Source: Paenibacillus oralis (GTDB lineage: Bacteria; Bacillota; Bacilli; Paenibacillales; Paenibacillaceae). Taken from it: DNA of 64,000 nucleotides. Positions 1-7,354 of the stretch are shown piece after piece. The stretch spans positions 4,918,304 to 4,982,303 of the forward strand of contig NZ_RRCN01000001.1 in assembly GCF_003863965.1 (NCBI RefSeq), in the 5' to 3' direction. Positions within the stretch are counted from its first letter, which is position 1. Every line of letters starts with the position of its first letter. Below the pieces are notes generated by a model. The model was given only the letters and a program-made list of their open reading frames with translations, searched no databases and was not told the origin of the DNA. The position numbers and the translations under genes are program-made.

Positions 1-563
1 ATCAGGTATTCGAGCGCTTCGGCCGTGCCTTCGTAGTCCATGGAGTTGATGACGGCGAGATGGTTTTTGTTCAGCCGCTCCGCCATAATTTCCGAAATGT
101 CGTAGTCGACCAGCACGAGCGGCGCTTCCTGATCGACCATTTCCCGCACCAGCTCGATGTCTTTTTGCGTGCCGACCAAAATGCCGCCGTCGATCCGCTT
201 TTGCTGAAAAGCCTGCTTGACCTTTTGAAACTCGCCGCGTGAGTATACGGTATGTATCAGAACGTAAAACCCGCGGGCGTTCGCCGTATCGACGACCATG
301 TCGACGATGGGGGCGAAGTAGCTGTTTTGATAAATCCGGCTGGCATTCTCCTGTTCGGTCATGCTGATCGCAAACAAGCCGATCGTATCCGTACGTTTGC
401 CGGCCAGCGCCCTGGCAAAGCTGTTCGGCTCGTACTGGTGCTGTTCAATGACCCGGAGCACCTTGGCCCGCGTTGTTTCGGGAACGTTCGGATAATTGTT
501 GATCACCCGTGATACGGTACTGCGGGACACCCCGGCCAGTTTGGCTATGTCTTCGCTGCGCAT
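1..563 (-). CDS. LacI-family transcriptional regulator, truncated by window edge
   Basis: About 187 N-terminal codons are present; the gene runs off the left edge. The protein begins MRSEDIAKLAGVSRSTVSRV, a classic LacI helix-turn-helix and hinge (residues 1-55), followed by the start of a periplasmic-binding-protein-like effector domain (DTIGLFAIS near residue 60, then VDGGILVGT-like segments). LacI regulators usually repress sugar-use genes and release DNA on binding a sugar. The effector cannot be read from the sequence. The ATG at 561-563 is preceded by a weak GGGGACC motif. A 14-bp perfect palindrome lies about 20 bp upstream, suggesting autoregulation. Confidence 0.9.
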   Translation of the reverse strand, partial: MRSEDIAKLAGVSRSTVSRVINNYPNVPETTRAKVLRVIEQHQYEPNSFARALAGKRTDTIGLFAISMTEQENASRIYQNSYFAPIVDMVVDTANARGFYVLIHTVYSRGEFQKVKQAFQQKRIDGGILVGTQKDIELVREMVDQEAPLVLVDYDISEIMAERLNKNHLAVINSMDYEGTAEALEYL

Positions 564-581
564 ATTAGGTCCCCACTTTCG

Positions 582-595
582 TAAACGCGCGTTTA
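582..595. promoter_or_regulatory. Candidate LacI-family operator (perfect palindrome)
   Basis: TAAACGCGCGTTTA is a perfect 14-bp palindrome with a central CG, the typical form of LacI-family operators. It sits just upstream of the LacI-type gene start at 563, so binding would give autoregulation. The palindrome is seen directly; the role is inferred. Confidence 0.5.
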
Positions 596-648
596 TGAGG
601 TAATTGTAATGGATTGCCGCGAGATAATCAATGGTGAAAAAACGGCGG

Positions 649-1566
649 CTATTTCGCCGCCGCAGGGAGGTGTTCCAGATATTCGCGGATCATCGTGAGC
701 GCTTTGTCGGCGTTTGGCGTGTCCGCCCGCAGCGAGAAGATCATTTGTTGTTTCGCTAACGGCAGTTCGTCAGCCAAGGCGCTGCCCGTGACGTCGATGC
801 CGTATACATGCTCCTGACCGTCATCCTCGGATTTGGCTTTAAGGATCCGGTCGTCGGATAGCAGGGGGTTTAGTTCGGCCGCTTCATTGTCAAGGTTGAG
901 GAAAGCGCCGCCTCCGGACAGCCAATCGAACGAGGCCTTGTCCGTAATATAAATATCCGGCGACGAGGTGGCGATGACGGCCAGCGCCTTTTGCTGATAA
1001 GCCATGTCCGCGCCGCTCATGCCCGACTCGTTTTGCCCCGGCAAGTACAACATCTCCAGCTCCAAGCGTTTGAAATCCGGAATTTGGGCGGTCATCGCCT
1101 GCGCCAGCGCGTCCGTACCGCCGTTCGCCTCATCGGTCAGGAAATTGCCGACCATAATGATGGACAAGTCAACTGGGGGTAGGGCGGCCAGTCTTTTTTG
1201 CTCCTCGCGGTGATCCAGGTATGCGTTAAGACCAAATACGATAGCAATAATGGCTACGAGAGCGATGATGCAATGCGTTTTGTAAACCCGGAAAAAATCG
1301 TCGATTTTCTCGGCGGTGCCGGCAAATTTCCCCCATTTCGCGTATCTTTGGCGGCTCATTTCCTCCACTTTGCTCCGCTCTTCCGCTTCGATAATCGTTT
1401 TGTAGGCTTTGACCTTGGCCTCATATTCCTGCTCGAACCGGTCGTCCTGCTGGCGGGAGCGGGATTTCCGCAGCAGAATGTCGAATTCCTTCTCGACGTC
1501 TTCGCGCGAAGCGTTTTTGGGCAGGCCCAATTGCTCATATGCCTGTTTTAAAATGTCTTTCTCCAT
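649..1566 (-). CDS. J-domain-like single-pass membrane protein
   Basis: 305 residues. The N-terminus (QAYEQLGLPKNASREDVEKE, residues 9-28) matches the start of a DnaJ domain, but the HPD tripeptide is not visible, so canonical DnaK stimulation is doubtful. A cytoplasmic basic region is followed by one hydrophobic segment near residues 98-115 (CIIALVAIIAIVFGLNAYL) and a C-terminal domain that should lie outside. This C-terminal part contains IYITDKASFDWLSGGGAFLNL, somewhat like an extracellular solute-binding fold. I do not recognise a named gene. It is transcribed toward the LacI-type gene and stands alone. The function is unknown; a membrane-anchored J-like protein is the most that can be said. 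Confidence 0.75.
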   Translation of the reverse strand: MEKDILKQAYEQLGLPKNASREDVEKEFDILLRKSRSRQQDDRFEQEYEAKVKAYKTIIEAEERSKVEEMSRQRYAKWGKFAGTAEKIDDFFRVYKTHCIIALVAIIAIVFGLNAYLDHREEQKRLAALPPVDLSIIMVGNFLTDEANGGTDALAQAMTAQIPDFKRLELEMLYLPGQNESGMSGADMAYQQKALAVIATSSPDIYITDKASFDWLSGGGAFLNLDNEAAELNPLLSDDRILKAKSEDDGQEHVYGIDVTGSALADELPLAKQQMIFSLRADTPNADKALTMIREYLEHLPAAAK

Positions 1567-1671
1567 CGCCTATCTCCTCTGATTTTGCTCTGAAATCCTG
1601 TCATTTTATTATATGGAAAGTAACGCTTACATTTATTATACTTTGTATTTGTAATGAAGGGAAATGAAGCT

Positions 1672-1799
1672 ATGAATCGTCCGGGGCGCAAGGTTTTCTG
1701 TACCTGTATGTCATCGTATGGATCTGCATCACGGCGAATATCGTCATTTTTCTGTTTTATCCGGATGTGGCGTTCGTACGCTTTGCGGAAATGTACTGA
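1672..1799 (+). pseudogene. Possible frameshifted small membrane protein
   Basis: An ATG at 1672 opens MNRPGRK. One frame over, the sequence continues as GFLYLYVIVWICITANIVIF and then a short tail ending in FAEMY and TGA at 1797-1799. The second frame has no start of its own and a stop just upstream. A single missing base after the AAG codon would join the two into a roughly 40-residue one-helix membrane protein. This is the only gene-like content of the 1567-1898 intergenic region. It could be a real decay, a sequencing error or chance. Confidence 0.3.
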
Positions 1800-1898
1800 A
1801 GTGTTCTGTGAGCAGGTTAGATGACTTTTGTACGCGCTTTAGGTATATTACTATAAGGTAATCAGAAAAGGCTAATCATGGAAGGGAGAGTTGAAACG

Positions 1899-2891
1899 AT
1901 GGCAGAAAAAACGGCTTATGAAGGAACTTATCAGGGAGAAAAAGCGGTGTGGCTAAAATTCGGACGGTATGAGGCAGTCATGCTGCCGGAAATCGGCGGC
2001 AATTTGATTGCGTTTCGCGATATCGAAAGCGGTTACCGTTTTCTGCGCGAACCGGCGGAGGACGAAATGGAAAGCTTCAAGAGCAATCCCGGCGTACACG
2101 GAATCCCCGTGCTGTTTCCGCCGAACCGGTACGAGGACGGCCTGTTCCCCTGGAAAGGCGAAGTGTATCGTTTTCCGGTAAACGAAGCTTCAACCGGCAA
2201 TCATCTGCACGGCTTTTTACATACGACGCCTTGGCAGGTGGAGGACTTCGGGCACACGCCTTTGGAAAGCTACGTTACGGTCAAAGTGACCGTTGACGAG
2301 CAGCACGATGTGTACCGGTATTTGCCGTTCAAGTTTACGGTAAGGCTGAAATATTCGCTGACTGACGACGGCTTGTCGCAGCAGTTGTTTGTACGCAACG
2401 ACGGGGAAAAGGAGATGCCTTGTCTGCTCGCTTTCCACACGGCGGTGAACGCTCCGTTTGCGCCGGGAAGCGCCGCTAAGGACTACCGCGTAAAGCTTAC
2501 GATCGGCGACCGTTGGCAGCTTAGCGAACGGATGCTTCCGACCGGTTCGTTCCAGCCTCTGACCGGCGAGGAGAAGCAGATGCAAGGGGAGGGCATTTAT
2601 CCGTTTTTCGCGTCAATGGACAATCATTACACCGCCCTGCCGCAAAACGGCCGAAACCGGATGGAGCTGACCGACACGAAACTTGGCGTCACTTTGGTGT
2701 ATGATGTCGGAACGTCCTACAAGCAGTGGATGATTTGGAACAATGGGGCGAAGGAAGGCTTTTTCTGTCCTGAACCGCAAATTAACCTGGTTAACGCCCC
2801 GAATGTCAAGCTGCCGAGCGAGGAAATCGGCTTGTTTAGTTTGAACGCCGGGGAAATTTGGGAAGAAACCGCCCGTTTTTACGTGAAATAG
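1899..2891 (+). CDS. Aldose 1-epimerase family protein
   Basis: About 330 residues with the galactose mutarotase-like fold. Visible landmarks are GGNLIAFRDIESGYRFLR near the N-terminus, PVLFPPNRYEDG with the conserved Arg/Asn, HLHGFLH carrying the likely catalytic histidine, a second histidine in AFHTAVNAPF, and a glutamate in CPEPQINLVNAPN. Family members interconvert alpha and beta anomers of sugars or bind phosphorylated sugars; the substrate here is unknown. An upstream in-frame ATG at 1878 exists, but the GGAAGGGAG ribosome binding site at about 1880-1888 fits the ATG at 1899. It is a single-gene unit ending at a hairpin shared with the convergent LytTR gene. Confidence 0.85.
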   Translation: MAEKTAYEGTYQGEKAVWLKFGRYEAVMLPEIGGNLIAFRDIESGYRFLREPAEDEMESFKSNPGVHGIPVLFPPNRYEDGLFPWKGEVYRFPVNEASTGNHLHGFLHTTPWQVEDFGHTPLESYVTVKVTVDEQHDVYRYLPFKFTVRLKYSLTDDGLSQQLFVRNDGEKEMPCLLAFHTAVNAPFAPGSAAKDYRVKLTIGDRWQLSERMLPTGSFQPLTGEEKQMQGEGIYPFFASMDNHYTALPQNGRNRMELTDTKLGVTLVYDVGTSYKQWMIWNNGAKEGFFCPEPQINLVNAPNVKLPSEEIGLFSLNAGEIWEETARFYVK

Positions 2892-2910
2892 AAGGCAATC
2901 CTAAACCAGG

Positions 2911-2964
2911 AAAAAGCAGCCCGCCGGCATCTGCAAAAGACGCCCAAACGAGGCTGCTTTTTCT
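2911..2964. terminator. Bidirectional terminator
   Basis: Inverted arms AAAAAGCAGCC and GGCTGCTTTTT flank a loop of about 30 bases between the convergent epimerase and LytTR genes. The T and A runs suit termination in both directions. Confidence 0.6.
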
Positions 2965-3000
2965 TTGACTATTTGGCTCCGAAGGTATGCCGGCTTTAGT

Positions 3001-3357
3001 TTAGTTGACCCCAGCGGTTACGTTACGTCGGGTGGATGGAATCAGCCGCTTCATTTGCCCCAGATTGCGTTTCGGCACATGGATCGTTTTGATGCCGTGC
3101 CGCTCATCCCGAAAATAGACGACATTGTCCTGGATGTCCGAGACTTGAGATAAATTGACGTAACAGTTGGTGCTAATGCGGTAAAAGTTAGGGTCCGAGA
3201 TCAGTTTCGAGGTCTGTTCGGCGGATAGTCTCTGTTTGATGCTGTAATTCCTGCCATGAAAGCAAACCAGTCCGTGAACTCCAATCTTGAAGAAATACGT
3301 GTCTTTGGGATCGAGGTCCTCATAGACGTTTCTTTCTTCCAGTCCGACATTCATCAT
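3001..3357 (-). CDS. Stand-alone LytTR-type DNA-binding protein
   Basis: 118 residues covering little more than a LytTR domain. Typical elements are YFFKIGVHGLVCFHGRNY (first strands), FYRISTNCYVNLSQVSDI (the conserved R-I-x-x-x-Y-V-N-L block) and IHVPKRNLGQMKRLI (the terminal P-x-x-R-x-x-x-x-x helix). LytTR domains bind direct repeats and often sit behind receiver domains; none is present here, so activity is presumably set by protein level or a partner. The start could be either of two adjacent methionines. An AAGCGCTT-centred site upstream may give carbon control. Confidence 0.85.
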   Translation of the reverse strand: MMNVGLEERNVYEDLDPKDTYFFKIGVHGLVCFHGRNYSIKQRLSAEQTSKLISDPNFYRISTNCYVNLSQVSDIQDNVVYFRDERHGIKTIHVPKRNLGQMKRLIPSTRRNVTAGVN

Positions 3358-3383
3358 ACCAAATCCCCCTTTAGATGATGCTA

Positions 3384-3397
3384 CGGAAGCGCTTACA
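3384..3397. promoter_or_regulatory. Possible catabolite-responsive (cre-like) site
   Basis: CGGAAGCGCTTACA, centred on palindrome AAGCGCTT, differs at one key position from the CcpA cre consensus TGNAANCGNWNNCA. It lies about 30 bp upstream of the LytTR start. Assignment is by eye only. Confidence 0.3.
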
Positions 3398-3584
3398 GTA
3401 TATCACGTTTTTTAAATTTTGGGTAGGGAAAAGGGCGAAATGATAAAAATTTTGGGCTTTTGCTGCCCTCATGCAATTAAGCTGCCGATGTTGGGGGATG
3501 AGGGGGACTGGACTTTTATGGCAAAGTGAGGAACAATAAAGAGAACGACAACTTTAGATTTTAATTAACCAGGAGGTATGCGAA

Positions 3585-4667
3585 TTGCCACAGACACAAC
3601 GTTTGCTGTTATTTGTAGGATCCTACGCCGAGGCGGCGGATCCGGGAGTTTATGTATATGAACTGGACGCTGCCAGCGGTCAGATGAACCGGTTAAGCGC
3701 GGTTTCCGGACTCAAAAATCCAACGTTTGTTAGCGTCGATCAAGCCGATGGCCGCTTGTATGCCATTTCGGAAACCGTCTCGGAAGGGGAACGCATCGGC
3801 GAAGCGGCCGCTTTTGCCATCGATCCCGCAAAAGGGGAGCTAAGCGAACTGAACCGCACCATGACAATTCGTCCTTCTTCTTCGCATATTCAGCTGGATC
3901 GGACGAACCGTTTTGCCGCAGTGTCGGGGTATCACGGAGGAAACGTCGGCCTCGTCAATGTTCAGCCGGACGGCCTTATCGGCAAGCTGACCGATGAGCG
4001 GCAGCACGAAGGGAAAGGAGCCGATCCGTCAAGACAGGACCGGCCGCATCCGCATTCGGTCATCTTCAGCCCGGACAACCGGTTTGCGCTGGTTGCGGAT
4101 TTGGGACTGGATCTCATTGTGGTATACGAGCTGGACGGCCAGGCCGAACGGCTGGTGCGCAAAGGTGAAGCGCACACGCCGCCGGGAGCGGGGCCGCGCC
4201 ATATGGCCTTCCATCCTAACGGGCGTTTCCTGTATTCCATCAATGAGGTGAATTCCTCGATCTCCGCTTTTTCGTATGATCCGGCATCCGGGCGGCTGGA
4301 GCTGCTGGATACGGTACCGACCCTGCCTGTCGGATTTACCGCGGAGAACACGACGGCAGAGGTCGCCATCTCCCAGGACGGCCGTTATCTGTACGGCTCG
4401 AATCGCGGCCATGACAGCATCGTCCAGTTCGCCATCGATCCGTCCAGCGGCAAATTGAATTATGTGGAGCATGTATCCAGCGAAGGCGGACATCCTCGTC
4501 ATTTTGCGCTGACACCCGACGGTAAACATCTGATCGCGGCCAACCGCGACTCCAACAACCTGGCTTTGTTTACGGTGGATGGGGAAACCGGCCAACTGAA
4601 ATTTACCGGCCACACCGCCGAGGTGTCCAAGCCGGTTTGCGTGAAGCCGGTATTCTTTAACCGGTAG
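3585..4667 (+). CDS. pgl: 6-phosphogluconolactonase, beta-propeller (lactonase) family
   Basis: 360 residues. It matches the seven-bladed propeller lactonase family (YbhE/YkgB type): LLFVGSYAEAADPGVYVYEL at the N-terminus, repeated blades containing HPNGRFLYSINE, SQDGRYLYGSNRG and TPDGKHLIAANRDS, and the conserved HPHSVIFSPDNRFALVADLG. The enzyme hydrolyses 6-phosphogluconolactone to 6-phosphogluconate in the oxidative pentose phosphate pathway, in the cytoplasm. The start is TTG at 3585, placed 8 bases after AGGAGG (3571-3576); the nearer ATG at 3578 is in another frame. It is followed by a strong terminator, so it is probably monocistronic. Confidence 0.88.
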   Translation: MPQTQRLLLFVGSYAEAADPGVYVYELDAASGQMNRLSAVSGLKNPTFVSVDQADGRLYAISETVSEGERIGEAAAFAIDPAKGELSELNRTMTIRPSSSHIQLDRTNRFAAVSGYHGGNVGLVNVQPDGLIGKLTDERQHEGKGADPSRQDRPHPHSVIFSPDNRFALVADLGLDLIVVYELDGQAERLVRKGEAHTPPGAGPRHMAFHPNGRFLYSINEVNSSISAFSYDPASGRLELLDTVPTLPVGFTAENTTAEVAISQDGRYLYGSNRGHDSIVQFAIDPSSGKLNYVEHVSSEGGHPRHFALTPDGKHLIAANRDSNNLALFTVDGETGQLKFTGHTAEVSKPVCVKPVFFNR

Positions 4668-4699
4668 GCAGCCAGCGTATAGAAACCCCGAACGCGGGC

Positions 4700-4738
4700 C
4701 CAGCCCTGCTCGTCACTAGCGAGCAGGGCTGGTTTTGT
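4700..4738 (+). terminator. Rho-independent terminator after pgl
   Basis: A 13-bp stem CCAGCCCTGCTCG / CGAGCAGGGCTGG with a 7-base loop is followed by TTTTGTT. Confidence 0.85.
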
Positions 4739-5129
4739 TATACTAGGACTCGACCCAATAATCAGTACTTGACAGTAGTCAAGCCGGCAACCGATTGTGT
4801 AATGCCTGAAGGGCGTTGAAAGCTTGAGAACTGGGAAGGCCAGTGGGTTGGTCGGCAGATCAACATCCGCTGTCCGAATGCTTTGCACGATAATCCCGTT
4901 TGATCAGGAAGCAGAGAAGAAGATAAATTTTGGAGAAGCAGATACGTTTGGGAGAAGAAGATATGTATAGGAGAAGCAGACATGTTCGAGATCATTAGAC
5001 AGGTTTGTGAGAAGGAGGTTTAGGAGAAGAGAAGCAGATCTGACGGAAGGGATGGGGCGAGACACAGGAAAAAGAAAAAACCGTGATTTTGCTGCATCCT
5101 GAATCCGTTTGCAGTAACGTCCGTACCAT
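4739..5129. other. Non-coding stretch with purine-rich tandem repeats
   Basis: No convincing gene is seen here. The main structure is the 19-bp repeat array at 4905-4980 and further GGAGAAG-rich sequence to about 5040. Open frames on the minus strand only reflect the repeats. Confidence 0.6.
4905..4980. repeat. Four imperfect 19-bp tandem repeats
   Basis: Units at 4905-4923, 4924-4942, 4943-4961 and 4962-4980 all end in GAGAAGMAGA. The last three alternate A and C at the variable site, with an AT-rich first half (TAAATTTTG, TACGTTTGG, TATGTATAG). The period is exactly 19. Confidence 0.75.
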
Positions 5130-5414
5130 TCAAGCATTTCTATCAGGCTGCAGCCGCAAGGGGCTGATTCGGTTGGAGGTGGTCTTGTAGGTGACCCCGA
5201 TCATCTGGCTCAGCCGTATCGCCGAGATGCCGCCATGGAGCAGGAACAAATCCAGGGCCTCGAACCACTTCAACAGAGGCAGCCGGTTTCCTTCGAAAAT
5301 CGTGCCAAATAGAAGCCCATGTTTGATGCTTGCACCTTTCGCACTCGAATAAGGGGATACTGCCCCTCCCCCTGAACGAAAGGGATAATCGTGCAAAGCA
5401 GTATGCAGGGACAC
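5130..5414 (-). pseudogene. Transposase relic resembling the IS1595 family
   Basis: A 94-residue frame contains GTIFEGNRLPLLKWFEALDL, LFLLHGGISAIRLSQMIGV and TYKTTSNRI. This resembles the segment before the catalytic core of IS1595-type transposases (threonine/phenylalanine start, K-W-F, L-x-x-x-G-V-x-Y-K-T). The zinc ribbon upstream and the DDE-like catalytic domain downstream are missing, so only a fragment remains. No terminal repeats were found. Confidence 0.55.
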
Positions 5415-5536
5415 TAAGACACGAACGCTATGTCAAAATCATAATTTATTTCGTCAAGAACTGATTTCGGTTTTGAGCCGATACTAGAATTTATAAAATT
5501 TCCGGCGGGAAATAGGCGGATAAGGCCGCTGGAGTC

Positions 5537-5682
5537 CGTTAGAGCAGCGTCCACAGATTAGAAATAGCAGAAGTCCTCGGTGCTTCGGCTCATGAAAGAA
5601 GGGGAATGGTACTTGTAGTAGAACAGAAGAGGGAATGGGTATGGGGTGAAACCACATACCCATCCCTCCAATCGCTCTAACG
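5537..5682. repeat. Short element bounded by 9-bp inverted repeats
   Basis: CGTTAGAGC (5537-5545) and GCTCTAACG (5674-5682) bound a 146-bp stretch. Inside, a strong hairpin (AGGGAATGGGTATG near 5630-5644 pairing with CATACCCATCCCT near 5653-5665) lies close to the right end. It may be a small non-autonomous element or simply a structured leader. No target duplication is seen. This covers much of the gene-free 5415-5700 region. Confidence 0.3.
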
Positions 5683-5700
5683 TAGAAGTCAGAGTCATAA

Positions 5701-5724
5701 AAGGACGCCGTCAGGCGTTTTTCT
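5701..5724. terminator. Terminator beyond the DAHP synthase gene
   Basis: ACGCC (5705-5709), loop GTCA, GGCGT (5714-5718), with T runs on both strands (TTTTT on plus; CCTTTT on minus). It lies about 12 bp past the stop of the minus-strand gene. Confidence 0.65.
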
Positions 5725-5735
5725 TATCTGCCAGT

Positions 5736-6809
5736 TCATTCCTTCAGCAGACCGGATTCGCGGATTCCGGACCAAAGCTGCTGGAACTGCGGAATATCGA
5801 GCTGCTGTGCGGCATCGGACAAAGCGGTTTGCGGGTCGGGGTGCACCTCGACCATGACGCCGTCCGCTCCGGCGGCCAGCGCCGCTTTGGCGCAAGGCAG
5901 CAGGATGTCCTTCCGCCCGGTGGAATGGCTGACGTCGACCAGCACCGGGAGATGCGTTTCCTGCTTAAGCAGCGGAACCGCGGAAATATCAAGCGTGTTG
6001 CGCGTCCACTTCTCGTACGTGCGGATGCCGCGTTCGATCAGCATGACGCGGGTGTTGCCGTTTACCGCGATATATTCCGCGGCATGCACGAACTCCTCCA
6101 GGGTCGCGGAAATCCCGCGCTTGAGCAGCACCGGGATGCGCGCTTCGCCGGCGGCTTTGAGCAGCTCGAAATTCTGCATGTTTCTCGCGCCGATCTGGAT
6201 CACGTCGATATACCGCTCGGCCAGCTCGATATGGGCCGGGTGGACGATTTCGCTGATCGTGGCCAGCCCGAATTCATCGGCGACTTCCTTCAGCATTTTC
6301 AGCCCGTCGACGCCGAGCCCTTGGAAGTCGTACGGGGAGGTTCGCGGCTTAAAAGCGCCGCCGCGCATGATTTTGACGCCGGCGGCTTTCAAGGCGGCCG
6401 CGACGGTGCGGAGCTGCTCGTAAGATTCAACCGAGCACGGCCCGGCGATCATCACCTGGGCGCTTGCGCCGATGATATTGCCCTTTACGTTGATGACCGT
6501 ATCCTCCGGCTGTTTTTTCCGGCTGACGATCAGTTGTCTGGTATGGTCCTCCTCCTGCAGGTTCAGCGAGGCTTTGAAAATTTCCTTGAAAATATGCTTG
6601 ACCGCCGAATCCTTGAACGGGCCGGGGTTGCGGCGCGTCAGTTCCTCCAGCATCGCTCTTTCGCGGACGGGGTCAAATTTGGGAACTCCCTGTTTTTCCT
6701 TGATTTCGCCGATTTCGCGGGCGACGGCGGCGCGTTCGTTCAGCAGGCGCAGCAGCTCATCGTTGATGATGTCCAGTTTTTGGCGCAGTTTGTTTAATGC
6801 CTCAGTCAC
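5736..6809 (-). CDS. aroA: Bifunctional chorismate mutase / 3-deoxy-7-phosphoheptulonate synthase
   Basis: 357 residues. Residues 1-90 form an AroQ-type chorismate mutase domain (LRQKLDIINDELLRLLNERA). Residues from about 100 form a DAHP synthase barrel with AGPCSVES, RGGAFKPRTSPYDFQG, QIGARNMQNFELLK and SHSTGR. It condenses phosphoenolpyruvate and erythrose 4-phosphate, the first step of aromatic synthesis; in Bacillus AroA the mutase domain serves as a prephenate/chorismate sensor. The GTG at 6809 follows AAAGGAG with suitable spacing; a longer frame upstream would run through the leader and terminator and is rejected. Expression is under the T-box leader described separately. Confidence 0.95.
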   Translation of the reverse strand: MTEALNKLRQKLDIINDELLRLLNERAAVAREIGEIKEKQGVPKFDPVRERAMLEELTRRNPGPFKDSAVKHIFKEIFKASLNLQEEDHTRQLIVSRKKQPEDTVINVKGNIIGASAQVMIAGPCSVESYEQLRTVAAALKAAGVKIMRGGAFKPRTSPYDFQGLGVDGLKMLKEVADEFGLATISEIVHPAHIELAERYIDVIQIGARNMQNFELLKAAGEARIPVLLKRGISATLEEFVHAAEYIAVNGNTRVMLIERGIRTYEKWTRNTLDISAVPLLKQETHLPVLVDVSHSTGRKDILLPCAKAALAAGADGVMVEVHPDPQTALSDAAQQLDIPQFQQLWSGIRESGLLKE

Positions 6810-6844
6810 TTTGATCTCTCCTTTTTGAGATAGTTCAAAAATAA

Positions 6845-7123
6845 GTGCCAAATAAACAAAAAAAGCCGTCCATCGAGGGACGGAATACAGTCGATTCCGC
6901 GGTACCACCCTCGTTAGACAACTTTTGTTGTTGCTCAGCTTCGGGCACGGATAACGGTGTGCGGCCGGATCCTCCTACTGACCGGCAGCGCCGGACGTTC
7001 AGAGGTCGACTCGGGAGCGAACTTCGGCGGGGCGTCTCCTGCGGGGTGCTTTCAGTCTATGGCACCGCCGTCCCTGACAGGGCGTCTTTCGCTTACTTTT
7101 CTCCTTCATCGTCGCTTTCGGTT
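6845..7123 (-). promoter_or_regulatory. T-box riboswitch leader of the DAHP synthase gene, probably tRNA-Phe
   Basis: On the minus strand, GATGAAGGAGAAAAGTA near 7113-7097 matches the base of stem I. The T-box core GGGTGGTACCGCGG lies near 6912-6898, and an intrinsic terminator follows. The variable base after TGG is T, which needs discriminator base A as in tRNA-Phe or tRNA-Tyr. A TTC triplet at 7021-7019 sits at the expected specifier position (GAAG-TTC-GCTCCC), pointing to phenylalanine. Uncharged tRNA would stabilise the antiterminator and turn the gene on. Family identity is certain; the specifier is read by eye. Confidence 0.9.
6858..6883 (-). terminator. T-box regulated intrinsic terminator
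   Basis: On the minus strand CCGTCC, loop CTCGAT, GGACGG is followed by CTTTTTTT. It is the competing structure to the T-box antiterminator. Confidence 0.85.
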
Positions 7124-7129
7124 TACGAA

Positions 7130-7158
7130 ATTATATGCCGAACTATAAAGAGATGCAA
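7130..7158 (-). promoter_or_regulatory. Sigma-A promoter of the T-box/aroA unit
   Basis: On the minus strand TTGCAT (7158-7153), a 17-base spacer and TATAAT (7135-7130). Transcription should begin near 7123, at the base of the T-box leader. Confidence 0.8.
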
Positions 7159-7354
7159 TGAGATGGGGCAACGCATCAAAACTTTGAATCTGCGGCACGA
7201 TAAAGCATAAAATCCGGACGTCCGAAAATTTTACAATGAATTAACCAATCTTTTAGGCATTTACATTTGCAAAGTAGCATAGCCTCGCTTAAGATTAACG
7301 TCAGAGGTTTTTTTTAGTTTTCTATTCGACCGACGAAGGAGCAGGTAGCCGATA

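Noticed and set aside
4905..4980. CRISPR array
   Set aside because: Units are contiguous 19-mers without unique spacers and no cas gene is nearby. No CRISPR-like array was found elsewhere.
5646..6797. 383-codon plus-strand frame over the DAHP synthase gene
   Set aside because: The minus-strand frame has full aroA motifs, a T-box leader and a promoter; the plus frame has none.
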